Notes: generated from the sequence alone by a model not told the origin. Positions 24,851-38,287 are shown, counted from the stretch's first letter. The stretch is 64,000 nt of DNA from Nomia melanderi (GCF_051020985.1 NC_135001.1:10719896-10783895); one strand, 5' to 3'. Made by a program: numbers and translations.

Positions 24851-26500
24851 GATTTATGGGTTAGACGAATTCGGAGACGAGATCGGTTTTGGAATTTCAC
24901 TTTGTTAGATACCGGTTTCTGTGGATTAGAAATAAGGGGTTTATTCAGATTTGCCAGTTGATTGTTGGGAACGGACTTCTCCCATTAGTGCAGTTTGGTA
25001 ACTCGGGTTGATTGGATTAACGAAAGGTGTTTGTTAAGTTAAAGTGTCTGTTTTTATTAGGCGTGAATGATGGTATGCGGAGAATATTGTGATTCGAAGT
25101 GTAAACTTCAAGCTACTTTACATTAACTCGGTATACTATACAGTGAAACAACATTTTTATTGAGACGGCTACATTTGCATGAAAATGTACAATTTACTGA
25201 TCGCCTATTAACGAAAACGAGCTTTAAAATGTCGAATCTAACGTTTCTTATAAATTGAAAATTTATGAAAATTGACTTGCTTCTTCGAGAATCTTATTTT
25301 CGATAAAAAGAAACTTCACTCACAAAGGAGAAGAATACAGATATGTAAATATGCGAATTATGTGTCTCCAAAAATTAAGTTTACACATTTTCGCGAAATA
25401 AAATATGAACGAAAATTTTCTATAGAAGGTAAACTAGTTTAAGTACAACGTTTTTAAGATTACAGATAGATATTTGTACAGTGAGCACCATCTACAGTGA
25501 GATATTTGACGGCAACGACTTAATCGAATATTTCAGGTATCACGGTTCTCGTGTCTAACAGCTTTTCAAGCGTAGTCCGTGCGTTGTGAGAATTAATCAC
25601 ACCTACGTGGAAGGGTTGGTCATCGCGTGGTTCGGGGAAGGGGGAACAGTACGGAGACAGATAGCTTGGGAGTTTCTCTTAGACCGCATCAACCCCTTGC
25701 ATAATATCTAACTTGAATATCAGGTAGCTCCGAGTTCATTTTTCGAAACTTCCTTTAGTGTCCGCCTTGAAGGATATAAAGTAGTGTCATTATCAGGCAT
25801 TTCAGTATTTATTTCTTAGCCGTGGCTGTGCATATGCGGAAAGTATATCTCTGAAAATCGTTTTAACCCTCTGCCGTTTAAGTAATTAATACCCTTGTAG
25901 TTCCTAAATTATGTTGGTTTATAATTATAAATGTTGATACCGTTCAAAATGTTTGAAAAAGCTATGTTATATTTGGGTTAAGGGAAATTGAGATCATTTA
26001 TTTCATGAGAATATTAAATTTATTTCTTGATAGAAGAAATACGAATGAATTTATAAATTTTTATACAATATTGTTCTCAGAGTGAATAGAGATCTCTTTC
26101 ACAGAGATTAATATTACAAAAGGAACTTCGATGTTGAAAATTATTTTTAACCATAAACATTACATGTCTAGAGCGACGTTACAGTTTTTCGCGAGACGTG
26201 AACCGCCCATCGTAGATCATATTAACATATTATACACGATTGTTTGCACGCCACTAAAAATTACCATGCAAACGAGATTGCGAATTATAAATATACTACG
26301 AATGCTTATGCAAATTCCGATATTCATGAACTAATTTACACGAACTGAAAACAATAAAAAATTTGTATATTCCGTTATTATTGTTGTTATCATATCAAGG
26401 CTACAAGTAAAATGAACGGCTCGGCGAAAATAATATTAAACTTCAACCGTGTTCAATCTTGGAAGGTCGTACATACACATTCCGAATCCATAAACATCGA
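24851..26500. other. AT-rich intergenic DNA
   Basis: Nothing recognised apart from a TTAACCCTCTGCCG phrase near 25864, which resembles an end of a worn repeat. Confidence 0.5.
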
Positions 26501-26840
26501 CTATGCGATCGTAAATCATCGAGAAAACTGATCTGAATGACGGCCGAGAATTCCGTTCGCGCGTATTATTCAGTTTTCTAAGCGGCAAGTTAAAACGAAC
26601 GGCAATTATCGCGAACCGACTAAACGAGTGGCATTAATCGTCGCTCATTGGACATTGCCAATCGAGCGGATAAAACTTGGCCGGGTCAATGCATAAATCT
26701 TAGTAATGGTGTGAATGCACGCGGTTCTATTAAATGGCTCCGGAAACCCTGCCGTTAATACCTCTTTTATTTAATTAAGCGGTAATTCATGCAAATACTT
26801 CTTCATAAAAGCTTGGCCTGTCATAATTAAAATCATAGCT
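26501..26840. promoter_or_regulatory. Candidate conserved enhancer block
   Basis: Dense AT-rich transcription-factor-like words (GCATTAATCG, GCATAAATC, TTTAATTAAG, ATGCAAAT) lie between GC words (GGCCGGG, CGAGCGG). It also contains CATTGGACATTGCCAATCG. No coding frame. The texture fits a homeodomain/POU-rich developmental enhancer, but this is judged by eye only. Confidence 0.3.
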
Positions 26841-28680
26841 TTTGAGAAATACAGACAGACATTTCTGAGGAAACCTAATGCGCTAATGTTCGGCAAATCT
26901 TTTCACTGTTGTATATTCGATACGGGAAACCAGAGGAACATAAAAATCTTCGCGCCACGGTTCAACAGTTCGAAAGGATTTATATATAATAAAATCTTAA
27001 GATGTCGCGTCACGGATTTTATATTACAATCGGAAACTTGTATACTATAGAAACTTATATACCTTATAATGAAAGTAACGGGAAAACACGTTCACGTTTT
27101 TTTTAAATTCTTGCTACATGAAAATGCCTTTTGCTAATCAACTTGGAAACAGACTTTGAACAGCGCACTTATCTATTTTGAACGAAATTCAAAAAAGTAT
27201 AGATACTTTATTTTATAATGTTAATATAATATACAATTACACTTAATTTCTTAGTCAGTTACTTTCAACGTATGAAGAAACAATAGTTTGAACTATATTT
27301 CACAAGGACCAAGCAAACCTTTCTAAAAGTATTTTTTCAGATTAAATATATTAAAAAATCATCTTGCCTGGACAGTTATCGAATATTTAAATCTTAATGA
27401 AAATGTATCTCGAAACTAAACAACTACTTTGCTCTCATAGCAATTTACATAAAGTACACTTTTCTTTTCAAGATGCAATATCTTTACACGACAAACATCT
27501 CAATAAACTTCCAAACCAAGCATGTATAGGCATCGCAACCGAATTCCCTCACCGATGAACATAACTCTCAACTTCTCGTGCCACGCCGAGGGAACCTTGA
27601 CCGAGCAACTCTGCGTTTTATCATTTTGTCTAACAATACATATATATAGACGCGCGCCTCGTAAATAAACGGCCAATAAGAAAAGAGAACGATCCTCAAG
27701 TTTTGCTTTTAGTTTCGCCAGTCTATTACACAGGCATGAGTGCATTAGTGCCGGCAGATTGACCCGTTGGTCAAACGCCGTTTAAATTGCGTCCAGAACA
27801 ATGTTCACATGCGCTGTGCCACGCAATGACCTGTTCCCGCGCATCCTTCTTTCCCTCGGGGATTATACCACCCGGGCCCGGATGAAGATTAGGTTAGCTA
27901 AATGGTTCGGTTATAGGTCTGTAAGCCTGCGTGACTGATCGGCACACTCAGCGGATCTCCTTAACTCCTCCGGTCAAGTTCAACTCCGCGATTAGGATGC
28001 TGTCACGACTCTTCGACTTCGGAACCTTTTCTTGTCCTCTGGGCTGATTGAACAATTTCATTTTACTGGGCGCGAATAACAATGAAACAGTTTCCGTGCA
28101 ATCTTCTGATACCATTCGGGGTTTCCCATATCGATCAAAGACGATCTATCGACGTCTAATTTTAGACGCGGTAATGAACCCACTCCGAAACCGTGAACGA
28201 TTTTGGCTTATGTCCACTTCATCCGCGCAGCAAACTCCCCTAAAAATTGATTCATTCTTTTCTTACTCCTTGAATCTGATGACAGTTGTTGCGGATTGTT
28301 GCAAAAATAGTGACGGTTCTGCGATTGGCCATCGGTGAAATTAAACTATACCGAGCTGTCACTAAAAAGTTATTGTTAAAATTACTACTGCCATTAATTT
28401 GTTACATGCAACAAGTAAAATAGTACAACACAGACGTCCTGTTTCCTATGATTTACGAACTCGTCGAATAGTTCTCTCAGCACCTACAAGACCCAAAAAA
28501 GAAATTTAATTTACAGTCCCACACACACCACGACATAACTCGGCCCAAGAATTCCCGCATAACTAAGTAACAATACCAGAAGCCAACCAAAGATGAAGAC
28601 GAATATATCTACACTACACTCGTCAACACCAATCAACGATTTGAACCATCGTATAACCGAAAAACGTTCCAATCAACGAT
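26841..28680. other. Intergenic DNA
   Basis: AT-rich to 27.5 kb, then moderately GC-rich (27.5-28.35 kb) with no recognisable gene. Frames of 81 and 96 residues (27500-27745 minus, 28048-28338 plus) show no domain. Confidence 0.4.
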
Positions 28681-28689
28681 CACTCACCC

Positions 28690-29960
28690 AATTTCGATTA
28701 TTCCTTGCCTCTATCCGGGCCGTCTGTCCACCGATCAAGCCAATTAATCCGACGACTCCCCTCAGCCTCGGTTTCCCGAAACACAAAACACCTCGCGAGA
28801 TCAACGATTAACAACGGTGAACAACGATCCCCCCCCCCCCTCCAACCGCGGTGTAGCGTGATCCCGCCGTAACTCGCGATCCGCGGGTACTTAGTTGCCG
28901 CGGTATCTAACGCTTTTTTACGGGCCCGTCGAACACGGGCCCCGCGGGGCCCCCTCCGCAGAAGACATTTCGCCGATCGGGACGTGTGCACACGCGCGCG
29001 ATGCCCGCCGAAAGGCGAGCGAGCGAGCGAGCTCGCCGAGAAACTCGACCAGCCGCGCCGATTACGAATAACGATAAATTCCCCGGGGCCCGAGCGCCGG
29101 TAACATTAAAACCCTCTCACACTCCGTGTTGCGCCCGTGAATTGGTGTACCTGGCTGTCCCGCGGGGAACTTCGCGCGGAGGAACGATCATGATCCCGCC
29201 CGGACGAGATAAGGGTTTCGCGTATGACATGCCCGGACTTCCCCCACCCGCCCGCCGCCGCAGCAACCCTCTCGTTCCCTCTCTCATTGGGCCCGTTCGG
29301 GCAACTTCTATACTTCTTAGATTGGAATCCATAGGCGGCCGCGGGGGCCTCGCGAGCATCGATCGGCCTTCTTTATTCATTTGCAAACGAATAAATAAGC
29401 GCGCGCGCGGCGCAACCACCGAGGGACGGTGTACGGGCCGGTCGATAAGATAGAGTCCTGTAAATCTGTTGGTTACTTAACAGGTCGCCGAACGATCTTC
29501 ACGGGGCCCGCTACAACCCTGCCTCCCCCCCCTGCTCGCTCCCACCGCATACACACACGTATGTGTACACCACGTACACACGTGCGCCTGGCTTTCTTCT
29601 CCTCGCCGTTCCTATGGTTCTTTATTACTTCATGCCCGGGCGGACGGTGTTTTTGTTTCCGAGTTGCCTTGGCTCGAAGATAACAAAGCCCGGACACGGT
29701 TAACGCGTTACTGATCGCCTAGCAAACACGCGGATCGGCTATAAGTCCCGCGGCCAGGGGGGGATCGCGCGATGAAAATGTTCGACAGTGTGGATCGACG
29801 GGGTGGGAGCCGGGGGAGAAGGTACCACGGTGAAAAACCGTGGATTCCCGGACGCTGGGAACGACGAGTTTGTTCTGCGCGAGTACGCCCGCTAATGTCG
29901 AGCTAGGGATACTTGGTTTATCAATGGAACCGGGCGGCTTGGTTTCTTCTGACACGGTGA
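28690..29960. promoter_or_regulatory. Large CpG-rich island
   Basis: Strongly GC- and CpG-rich, with C-runs (28830, 29526), GCGAGCGAGC repeats (29018-29031) and dense overlapping frames (up to 155 residues) typical of GC-rich DNA. In insects such islands upstream of a developmental gene may be promoters, non-coding exons or enhancers. No protein domain recognised. Confidence 0.4.
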
Positions 29961-32500
29961 TCTGTTCGGTTTCTTTCGTTGTTTCGTTTGGTTCTTGGGT
30001 GTTCTGATCTGATTTGCTTTTATTCGGGTTTGGCTTGGTTCTTGGGAAAGGTTTTTCGTGGATGTTGAGCAGGAGTTTCTAGTGAATCGTCATTTTTATT
30101 AGCTTTTTACGGGGGTGTTCAATCGTTTGATATCGGGTGATTCCATTGATGCAAGCGAATGCTTGAGGAATAATAGGTTTTTATTGGATCTGATTGAGAA
30201 TGAGTCTCATTTGAATAGTACGGTTCGAATGCACGTTGAAGCGTTGAAACTCGGAGAAGTTTGAGTTTAGTTACATAGTAATTTTAAAATGGCGGTGGCA
30301 GTTTACACGATTTAAGATGGGTATCTTTTTATAAATTTCATATGTCTATAGTAAACAATCGCATTTAGTATAATTACAAAAGGATTTTGCATGGGTGTAA
30401 TTAACAATAGAAAAGAAACTGGCTGATAATATATCAAAGAATCTGATACGATCACCGAACAATAACATTCAACGGAGCAACGTAACACATTTACATGAGA
30501 AAACTGATTCACAAGAGATGAGTTCTCAACTAAATTTTGCAATCATTTAATCATTTGCAAACAAAGATACGCATCTCCTATTATGAATTAAAAAGACGCA
30601 GTGGGAGATGCTGCATGATTACACAACAAAGGAGCTTATGTAAACATATAGGTATTGTTTGCAGTGAATAATTTGGAGTACAAAATTATACGTTCAGTTA
30701 GTATTTAACATAGGACAAGAAGTCCATAATTTCCTTCCACATTGAATTTCAATGAAAACGTGCATATACAAAAACACTGCTATCTATGAATGTATTTTAT
30801 ATATTATCCTATACCTGTGCTAACTCTCGAACAAAGGAGCGCCGATCTGCTTTGACCCATCTTTTCAAAAGGCTCGTTTAGCTTCTCAGCTTTTAGCAGT
30901 GAGCTTACCAGCTATTTCGGGACATAGTAATTTTTATACGGATGCGCATCTCTATAAACGGATTCGTCAAACGTGACAAGATAAATTTGTCACATGCCAA
31001 AGAAAACAAAAGTCTCGATAAACTTTCTGAAACTATTTCACAAGTACCTCGTAGGAGTTATTCGTAGATCTATATAAATTGGCAAGCGAAGCTTGTCTAA
31101 GCGCTCCGAATTCAGTTCAACCTCAAGAAAGATCCGCGTGCACGTGACCCATCCCCGAAACCGCGGGCCCGCGTATCTTCAAAGGGGAACATGCAACGAT
31201 TGTTAACGAGTGCCTCAAATATAACGCACGCTCGCGCGTACAAGCCCCGCAATTTGTAACTTAGCACGCAATCCGAAACAATGCAATCGTTACGCGAGGA
31301 TCTTCGCTTCCCCTTCCGCGCGCGGCGATCGACGTTGATAAGGGAGAAGCTACGCAACTCGCGCGGACAACGATCAGGGAACGATCGAAAAAACGAATTT
31401 TTCTCATTTAACCCCTAACAACTCAGTACGTTTCTATACGTTCAGATACATCACTGAGAATGAAATATAAATGATTTATCGTTATTATGTTATAAAAAAT
31501 GTAAATGCGAGGGATTGAACCGTTGCCATTTTGGCACTTCGAAAATTAATCCTTCAAGGGATAACGCCCAATTCTCAATTTTTTCAATCTATCCGAACCA
31601 TTCTTTCTCTGTTACGGATGTTAAATTGTTGATAGTTTACATAGTTATCTTTAACACTAGAAGGTACAAAATGAAATGTTGACGCTGCAAATGATATCGA
31701 CGGTCAGAACCTTGTAGCAGTATATCGCTCCTAAAGAGTTAACCCCTCAGCAAATTCCATACATCGTTATAAACTGCAATCGTCTCATATACCATCAAAT
31801 TTTATTAGTTTTCTTCTCGTATTATCCTTTGAAGATTGTTATATTCGTATATCTCTGGAAATTGCTTAAATTAATTTCTTTTAACCTTCATGGTATAGAT
31901 AATTCCAACTCCTTACGTTTTTATCCTAATTGTACTGAACGTACATATAAATAAGTTTAGTCAAAGGAATGAATATAATTACTGCATATTATAACAAGCA
32001 CTTATTATTTACAATACAAATCATTGTATTAAAACGAAGGAAGTCGAAATAACAAAAACATGATGTTTGTTGTACACCTGTACTCTACTCGGCACAACGA
32101 AAATTAATACATTTGTTGCTTACCAATCTAGCTGTGTGCGTATCTGATGCTAATACATACTAAACCGCTGAGTGTTAGTACAGTAAAAATACATGGAAGT
32201 GATTAGTCCCGTTGTCACCAAGCGCTGGATTTTCTTGTCAGTGTCAATACGTCCAATTAGTTCCACCAGCAATGAACGTTATAATTGTTCGGGACTTTCG
32301 GGTGGGAGCTGTGTACAATAGGAGTATTTTCTCAACGTTTCGGCATCATTGCATCTAACTTCAGGGGGGGGGCAACAGAAACAATAAGGAAACGGACGAT
32401 CGTGACGTATCGAATGAACCAAATTTGATTTGATACGTGAAACGTAAGAAGAACAGCAGAGCTGTCGTTATGTAGAATCTTTATTTTCCAGTTGCTGTCT
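29961..32500. other. AT-rich intergenic DNA with a short GC-richer patch at 31.1-31.4 kb
   Basis: Nothing recognised. A low-GC stretch with short frames only. Confidence 0.5.
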
Positions 32501-32934
32501 GATTAAGAAAACTGTTTCAATTGCATAGGAGTTTCAGTGAGTGCTTATGTAGCAGTCAACGTGTTAACAGTAGAACGGTGAGGGAAGCAGCCTCTGGGTC
32601 CGGTGGTGTTTCCGATCGGAGTCGCGCCCTCCTCGTCCCGGCGCCGGGCGAGAAAAACGAGCCGGTAACTCATCGCGAGAGCCGACAAGCAGTCACTCGC
32701 GAACAAAGAGGGAACCCGGTCGCGGGAGATCGCGAACGGCGGGGTGTTGAAAGGGGGTTGCTGGGGGAGAGCGAGGTGAAGAGCGGAAAGGAAAAAGGAG
32801 GTGGGGGGTGAGGGTGAGGGAGAGGGAGAGAGGACCTCGAGTTGCAAATATGGCAATCGTAATGGAAGGAGACTTCCATCTTGCGCTTTAGTGTCTACCC
32901 GGAGATAGATTAACCGTGTGCAACCGCGGCTATG

Positions 32935-32984
32935 CCTGCCTGCCTGCCTGCCTGCCTGCTTGCCTGCCTGCCAGCCAGCCAGTG
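32935..32984. repeat. (TGCC)n/(CCAG)n tetranucleotide repeat
   Basis: About ten TGCC units followed by CCAG units. Source of the Leu-Pro-Ala-Cys repeat in the overlapping frame. Confidence 0.95.
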
Positions 32985-33537
32985 CCGCCACCCCCACCTA
33001 TACACACGCTCTATACACGCCCGTACAAAAGTATAATATGTACTATCGTCTGTCCTCTTTCCTATCCGCGGAGTCTTCCGTGGCCCCACCACTTTGTTCC
33101 GGTGTCGCCCCCACTCCGGCTGAACTGCGACGGATCATCGGCCGGAGTGGGGACCGGAGGGCGGCAGGGCGGAAGGGGGTGGAGGAGGAGGAGGAGGAGT
33201 AGCGGCGTAGGACACGGTGGAGGAAAGGCGAGCGGCCGGGGACGGGCCCGTAACGCGGTGGTGTGTGCGGTTCATTACACAGCACACGGGGAAACGAACA
33301 CCTTGGAGGCCGGTGAGAAGGTGTGCACGCTGCACACACACGCGCGGCGCGCGGTGCAAGGCGAGCCCGCGTATATGCAACGAGTAAGAAAGCGTATTAG
33401 GTACGCAGGCATGCGATCCTGGGCTAAAAGAGGGCGGTCCGAGGAGACAGGTGCGAGCCAATCGCGACCCGCCACGTGCAATTTCCCTCGGCGTCTCTCT
33501 TTCCCTGTTCATTTCTCATTCCTCCTCTATCTATCCT

Positions 33538-33572
33538 TGCTGGTGCTGCTGGTGCTGCTGCTGTGCTGCTGT
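33538..33572. repeat. (GCT)n-type trinucleotide run
   Basis: Interrupted GCTGGT/GCTGCT run inside the CpG-rich island. Confidence 0.85.
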
Positions 33573-33870
33573 GTGCGCTGCCTTTGCCTTGCATCGCCTT
33601 GCCTTCGCCTTTCCTTGCCTCCCCCACCCCCTGTCTCTGTTGCCTCTGTGCACGCCGGCACCACCGCCACCGCCGCTGCTAACTTATTTAAACGAGACTC
33701 GACCCCGTCACTACGAGTACGAATCCCTTTCGTATTCGGCACCGATGCGCCGTGACTCGGGAGAGCAACGACCCCCGCGACGACGATTCTTCGGACGGTG
33801 CTTTTATCGATCGGCCTTCTTTGTCCCGTGACCTTGTACTCCGCAGGATGCACGAATCTCTCTATCTTAT

Positions 33871-34630
33871 GGGCCGGCTACTTCCTGTACCCGCCGCGTT
33901 CACCTCTTGTACGCTCCGGTTTCAAGCGGTTGCGAGGATTTTGCAATTATCCCTCGTTGTAGGAGAGTTATCTTTCAATTTAGTAATAGTATGGTAATTT
34001 TAATAATATCTTCGGGCATGGTTAGTTTCTTCTCTACTTCTGCATGGTATTCAGAATAATTGTAGTAGACAAAGTTAACTCTGAGTGTAAACGGTAAACA
34101 ATTAAATATGGGGAATGGGGGAGGCACTTTAAATTTTCATCTAAATTTAATTTGCAGTGACGTTGTATGAGTCTGTAATATTAGTAGTTGAGAAATTGCA
34201 TCTGTATAGTAAATTATTTGAGTAGGGAGTAGGATAAAGGTACCAGTGAATAATAAGGATACGGGGATTCAGAAGGTTCGGTTACTGCAATACGTCAATT
34301 TTTTAAAGTCTTAAAAGGGTGTTTGTCACAGGAACCATAATTTACAGCTTAAAGCATAGATGCCTGAACGTTTTCCATAGAAATCTCAATTACCTCTCAA
34401 ACTCTAAAATAATAGAAAGGTAGAAAACTATGTATCGATCTTTTCTTGCTGAAACAATCAAATTATTCGCTCGCAACTTTCAACCCTAAATACGCAAAAG
34501 TGATCGCCAATGGGATGACGTTCGTCCTCAAAGCGTTAACATTAAGTAAATCTTTACACTGAGAACCCTAAAAAACCTAGTGAAATGCAAATCCTCCTTT
34601 GAATTTCGCTTTAAATAATTTCCTCTCGGT
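33871..34630. other. AT-rich intergenic DNA
   Basis: Nothing recognised. Confidence 0.6.
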
Positions 34631-35390
34631 TCCAAACCGAGGATCCCCAACGAGTTCCCGCACGCTTTCCAGCCACGGCTGTAAATCCAGTGATCGGCTG
34701 TCCCCCGCCGAGCAGTAAAACGAAGAAGCAGCCGATGCGCCCGGTCTCAATTTTATGGAACTTCGTCAACGTGGAGATTAAAAAAGAAGATCCCGGGAAC
34801 AGGAAGCGGCTTTTACCACGGTGCCAGGCGTGAAAGTCAGAGATCTATCGCTCGTGTTCCCAGCGAATTCATAGTTCCTTCCGAGTGAAATATTTATGCT
34901 CCTCGGAACAGGAAGCAAAAGCCGGTCGGCTGGCTGCTGTGCCTAGGACATGAATTATGCCTTCCTTCGACCCATTTTCTTCACATTGTCGCGTGGGCCC
35001 GGCTGGCTCGGTGACCTTCGTCCGGCGAGCTTCGTGGATTTATGATTTACTGGCATATAAATCATCTCAGCCTGGCCAAGGCCGGGTCCTCCAACAAAAG
35101 TTCGTCGCCTTGCGCCACCCGGTGGCTGGGGCAGCACGTTGCGCAACCGGAGGCCGTCCGCTTTTGACCTGCCAGAAGTCGGCCGACTCCGGCCGAGGGA
35201 CGAAGATTGTTGTCTCGTGGTTGAACCCCCTACTGCAACCACCTGCGTCACTCGACGCGTCACCAGGCGCGTGTCCGGGACGCCTTTTCCTATGACTTTC
35301 CAACCGAAAGAGTTTCGGTCGTGGGTCCCTTATCCCTCGCACCACTTAGAACGGGTTACTTTGTATCCACGATGTAGTATTGACTAGGGA
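34631..35390. promoter_or_regulatory. GC-rich block with an AT-rich core, candidate enhancer
   Basis: Contains an AT-rich core with the inverted pair GATTTAT and ATAAATC (about 35036-35062) enclosing TTTACTGGCAT, surrounded by CpG-rich sequence. Overlapping frames on both strands (to 112 residues) are composition effects. Homeodomain-like TTTATGA words are present in the core. Confidence 0.3.
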
Positions 35391-37689
35391 AAATCTAGGA
35401 TAGATGGCCCACTTCTTTTATAAGGCTGTTACGTCAAAAATGTCATCGACATCTAACAAAAAGGGACATATTTATGAGAACAAATAGGATAAGAAGAATG
35501 TATAGTTAAAGACGACTTGGTGCGATTAAAAACAATTGAAGATTTAGACATTTGGTAACTCGGGATCGGAGCATTTTAACTTCAGAGGCATTTTATCTCG
35601 AATTACTGGATTAAACTTTTAACAGAGTTTGAGTATTTTGCAGAAGTCTTTTGCGTTTTAACATGTCGCCCGCGTCAATACTAAGATGCACATTCACTAT
35701 CAGATTACATCTATCGTTGTTTGCTTTATATAGATAACGACAAAGGGGCTGTTTTACATTCTATACTTGTATTTTTCTTCTTTCTATCTACCGACTGTCC
35801 TTAGAATTTCAATTCCTTCGGATTTTTGTCTTGTTGGGAATGTTTTCATAATTTCAATTTGTTGATAGCATTGGTAGGTATTTATAATTCGAAGAAATGA
35901 AATAAACAATTAAAGAAGAAATACTGATTGTTGATAATGGTAACCGAACTGCAGATCGTACATCAGTGTTATGGATGTGGAGTTAATGGATGGGATGCGC
36001 GAATTCGTGTTAAATGTGACTAACGCTGATGTCGAAATGTACTATGTAATCTTGAAGAAAAGGTCGGAAAGTGATCACAAAGTCATACGAAGTACCAGGG
36101 TTTACAGTCAATAACACGTAATTGAATTTAAACTTACTTTATGCCACGTGTGGATGATTCAGTGAAACTCGGATGATTTCGACACATTTAGCAGTTTCTC
36201 TATTTGAAGAATAGTACTACCAAAAATTGCTACTTTCGGTAACGCAAAAATGGAATTTTCAGAAGTTAAAAAGTGCGAATATTCGATTTTATATTGTTCA
36301 CGGTTTATTTGTTGAATTATCTGTATGTCGGAGAAAATTGGGAATTTTTTCAGTGAATTGCGAAAGTGCGGTTTCTTCAAGAGGTTTAGTCTCAAGAAAA
36401 GATAAGGAGAATTCTTAGTTCCGATGAGTCCAAGTTTCTTAGACTTTCTTTTAGCGGAGGTCCTGAGAAATCCTGCGTTTCAAAGAATCTTTATTTTTTG
36501 TCGGAATAACTTCACTGATCTACAGCTAAAGCGAGTTAAACTAATTAGGAGTATCTTCTTGAAACCCTTGTATTACAAAAAGAATAACGAAGTTCATATC
36601 AACATTCGTAGTATTGCGTTTTTAAGTATCTATGAATTATTGCATGTAAAACGCATTTGACAACTGAAAAGCGAAGGATGTCACCTAACTGAATTTATAA
36701 ATATGAAATAAGATTAGAAATAATTTTTATTCAATGGTACCTACCTATTTGTCAATGGTAGGGCAGACTGAGGCGAATAGGATCAAAATAAGAATATTGG
36801 CCGTATTTGTTACATTATTATAAAAACGAGCATGCTGATCGTCCATATTACATCATACACGTTCCCCACACCTAATTCTATACATCTTCGATTGTTTCAA
36901 ACCGTTTTTTGTTGACAGCAAGTGTTAGAATCGAAGCAAACGCGTACGAACGTAACGGATTCGTTGCTAATCTAAAATCCGTAGTTGGAATTTCACATTT
37001 AAAATGGTAAAGTAAGCTTGTAAATTCAAATGTATTTATTACTATTGGTCCCCCAGGCATCTAAATTCAGTATTTAATGCACTTTAGATTATTGCATTGT
37101 ATTCTGCTTATTTATCTAATTCACTTTGAAATCCTTAGAAACTCGGCTAATCTCATTTGAATATTTCTGTAATTATACATCACACACGACTCTTTTTAGT
37201 CGAAAGAAGAGAATCACTCGTAGCAAAGTTATCGACCCACCCAGGTCCCACATATACTAACACAACAAACAGTTGTTTAATTACGTAATGATAATCAGTC
37301 ACGCAAGTACAGCCTTCAATTGCATAACAAATAGAGGAACAATGTAACCCAAATTGTGGTAGTTAATAATTACTCCTTCGCGAAACTCCGACCGATAAAT
37401 CCCTTCATCGACAAACTTCGGATAAAAAAAGAGATGATAGAATCTTTTTACGAAGAAGAACAATGAAAATGAAAAGCCAAAAAGTCGTGCAGTCCTCTGT
37501 AAAAAGAAGAAAGAAGAAACACGCAAAAGCACATAGTCCCCTACATAAAAAAGAACAAGAAAAATCGTCCGGTTCTCCATAAGAAAAAATAAAAGGAAAC
37601 AAGAAATCAAACCCTGCAAAAAAAGAAAAAGGAGAAGAAAGAAGCAGGAGCATACAATCCTCCGCAAAGAAGGAAAGAAAAAAGGAATA
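35391..37689. other. AT-rich intergenic DNA
   Basis: Nothing recognised except a purine-rich stretch at about 37420-37700, which produces Phe/Leu-rich minus-strand frames (160-165 residues) that I regard as artefacts. Confidence 0.55.
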
Positions 37690-37919
37690 GAAAAAAAGTC
37701 TGCAAGTTGACCGGACTTCGCACTTTCGCGTCGCGGGACGCGACCTCGCGCGGGAAGAAGAAAATCGAAAGCGGAACGCAACGAGCCGTGTCACAGTCAG
37801 CGAAGCGGTGGGACGGTCGGACGGACGGACGAGCGCACAGCGCATGCAGTCAAGCAGGCAGTCCCGTGGATCCGGAAATTGCGCGGCGTAGGTGGGAGCC
37901 AAAGGCGGGAGAGAAATAA

Positions 37920-37935
37920 AGAGAGAAAGAGAGAG

Positions 37936-38010
<75 letters not shown>
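37920..38010. repeat. (GA)n tract upstream of the candidate spalt promoter
   Basis: About 90 bases of nearly uninterrupted GA dinucleotides at the edge of a GC-rich island. GA repeats are bound by GAGA factor (Trl) in Drosophila and often mark paused developmental promoters. It may also be a plain microsatellite. On the other strand it produces a meaningless Ser-Leu repeat frame. Confidence 0.9.
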
Positions 38011-38013
<3 letters not shown>

Positions 38014-38281
38014 TGAGTGAGCGCGAGTATAGAGGGGGGTGGGGGGTACCGCTGTATAATAATTAATAACCGGCCGCTGAATGGTTCGCGCAGACCCCGC
38101 CCTTTACCCCCTGATTTATGAACCGCACCGCCTTCCCTGTCATAACTGCAAGCGTACGAGCCGCCCGGTAGTGGGGGCAGGGCCAATGGTGGGGATGAGA
38201 CGAGTCACGCTGGTGGGGGAAGGGTGATGCGTGACGTCGTCGCGACACTACCTACGCCCAGGCCGGCTCTTTACCAACCGA

Positions 38282-38287
38282 TCAGTC
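38282..38287 (+). promoter_or_regulatory. Initiator-like TCAGTC, possible spalt transcription start
   Basis: TCAGTC fits the arthropod initiator consensus TCAGTY with the presumed start at base 38284, 185 bases before the candidate ATG at 38469. The region is GC-rich and lies about 270 bases downstream of a long GA tract. A GGACGT that fits the DPE consensus is present at 38326, but at about +43 it is too far downstream for a functional DPE. A short upstream frame (38307-38411, 34 codons) lies between this site and the candidate ATG. The motif is short and expected by chance many times in 64 kb, so only the context supports it. Confidence 0.3.

Larger units (their letters stand above)
32520..33870. 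promoter_or_regulatory. Large CpG-rich island, possible alternative upstream promoter or exon
   Basis: GC-rich island with many simple repeats. It begins near TTTCAGTGAGTG (initiator-like TCAGTG at about 32534). A 279-residue plus-strand frame at 32916-33755 is made largely of repeat-derived LPAC, GGG and Pro-rich stretches and has no domain, so I do not call it a gene. It may hold a non-coding first exon or enhancer of spalt, which starts about 5-8 kb downstream. Confidence 0.35.

Noticed and set aside
28986..29453. 155-residue plus-strand frame in the CpG island
   Set aside because: Arg/Ala/Pro/Gly-rich with an open frame opposite; typical of GC-rich non-coding DNA.
31500..31570. Possible tRNA-like GGATTGAACC word
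   Set aside because: No matching acceptor stem, anticodon arm or A/B boxes around it.
32916..33755. 279-residue plus-strand open frame
   Set aside because: Built from TGCC, GGA, GCT and CCA repeats in a CpG-rich island; no domain and amino-acid content follows the simple repeats.
37299..37902. Two overlapping minus-strand frames of 160-165 residues
   Set aside because: Phe/Leu/Ser-rich because the plus strand is a purine run; no motif, and both frames are equally open.
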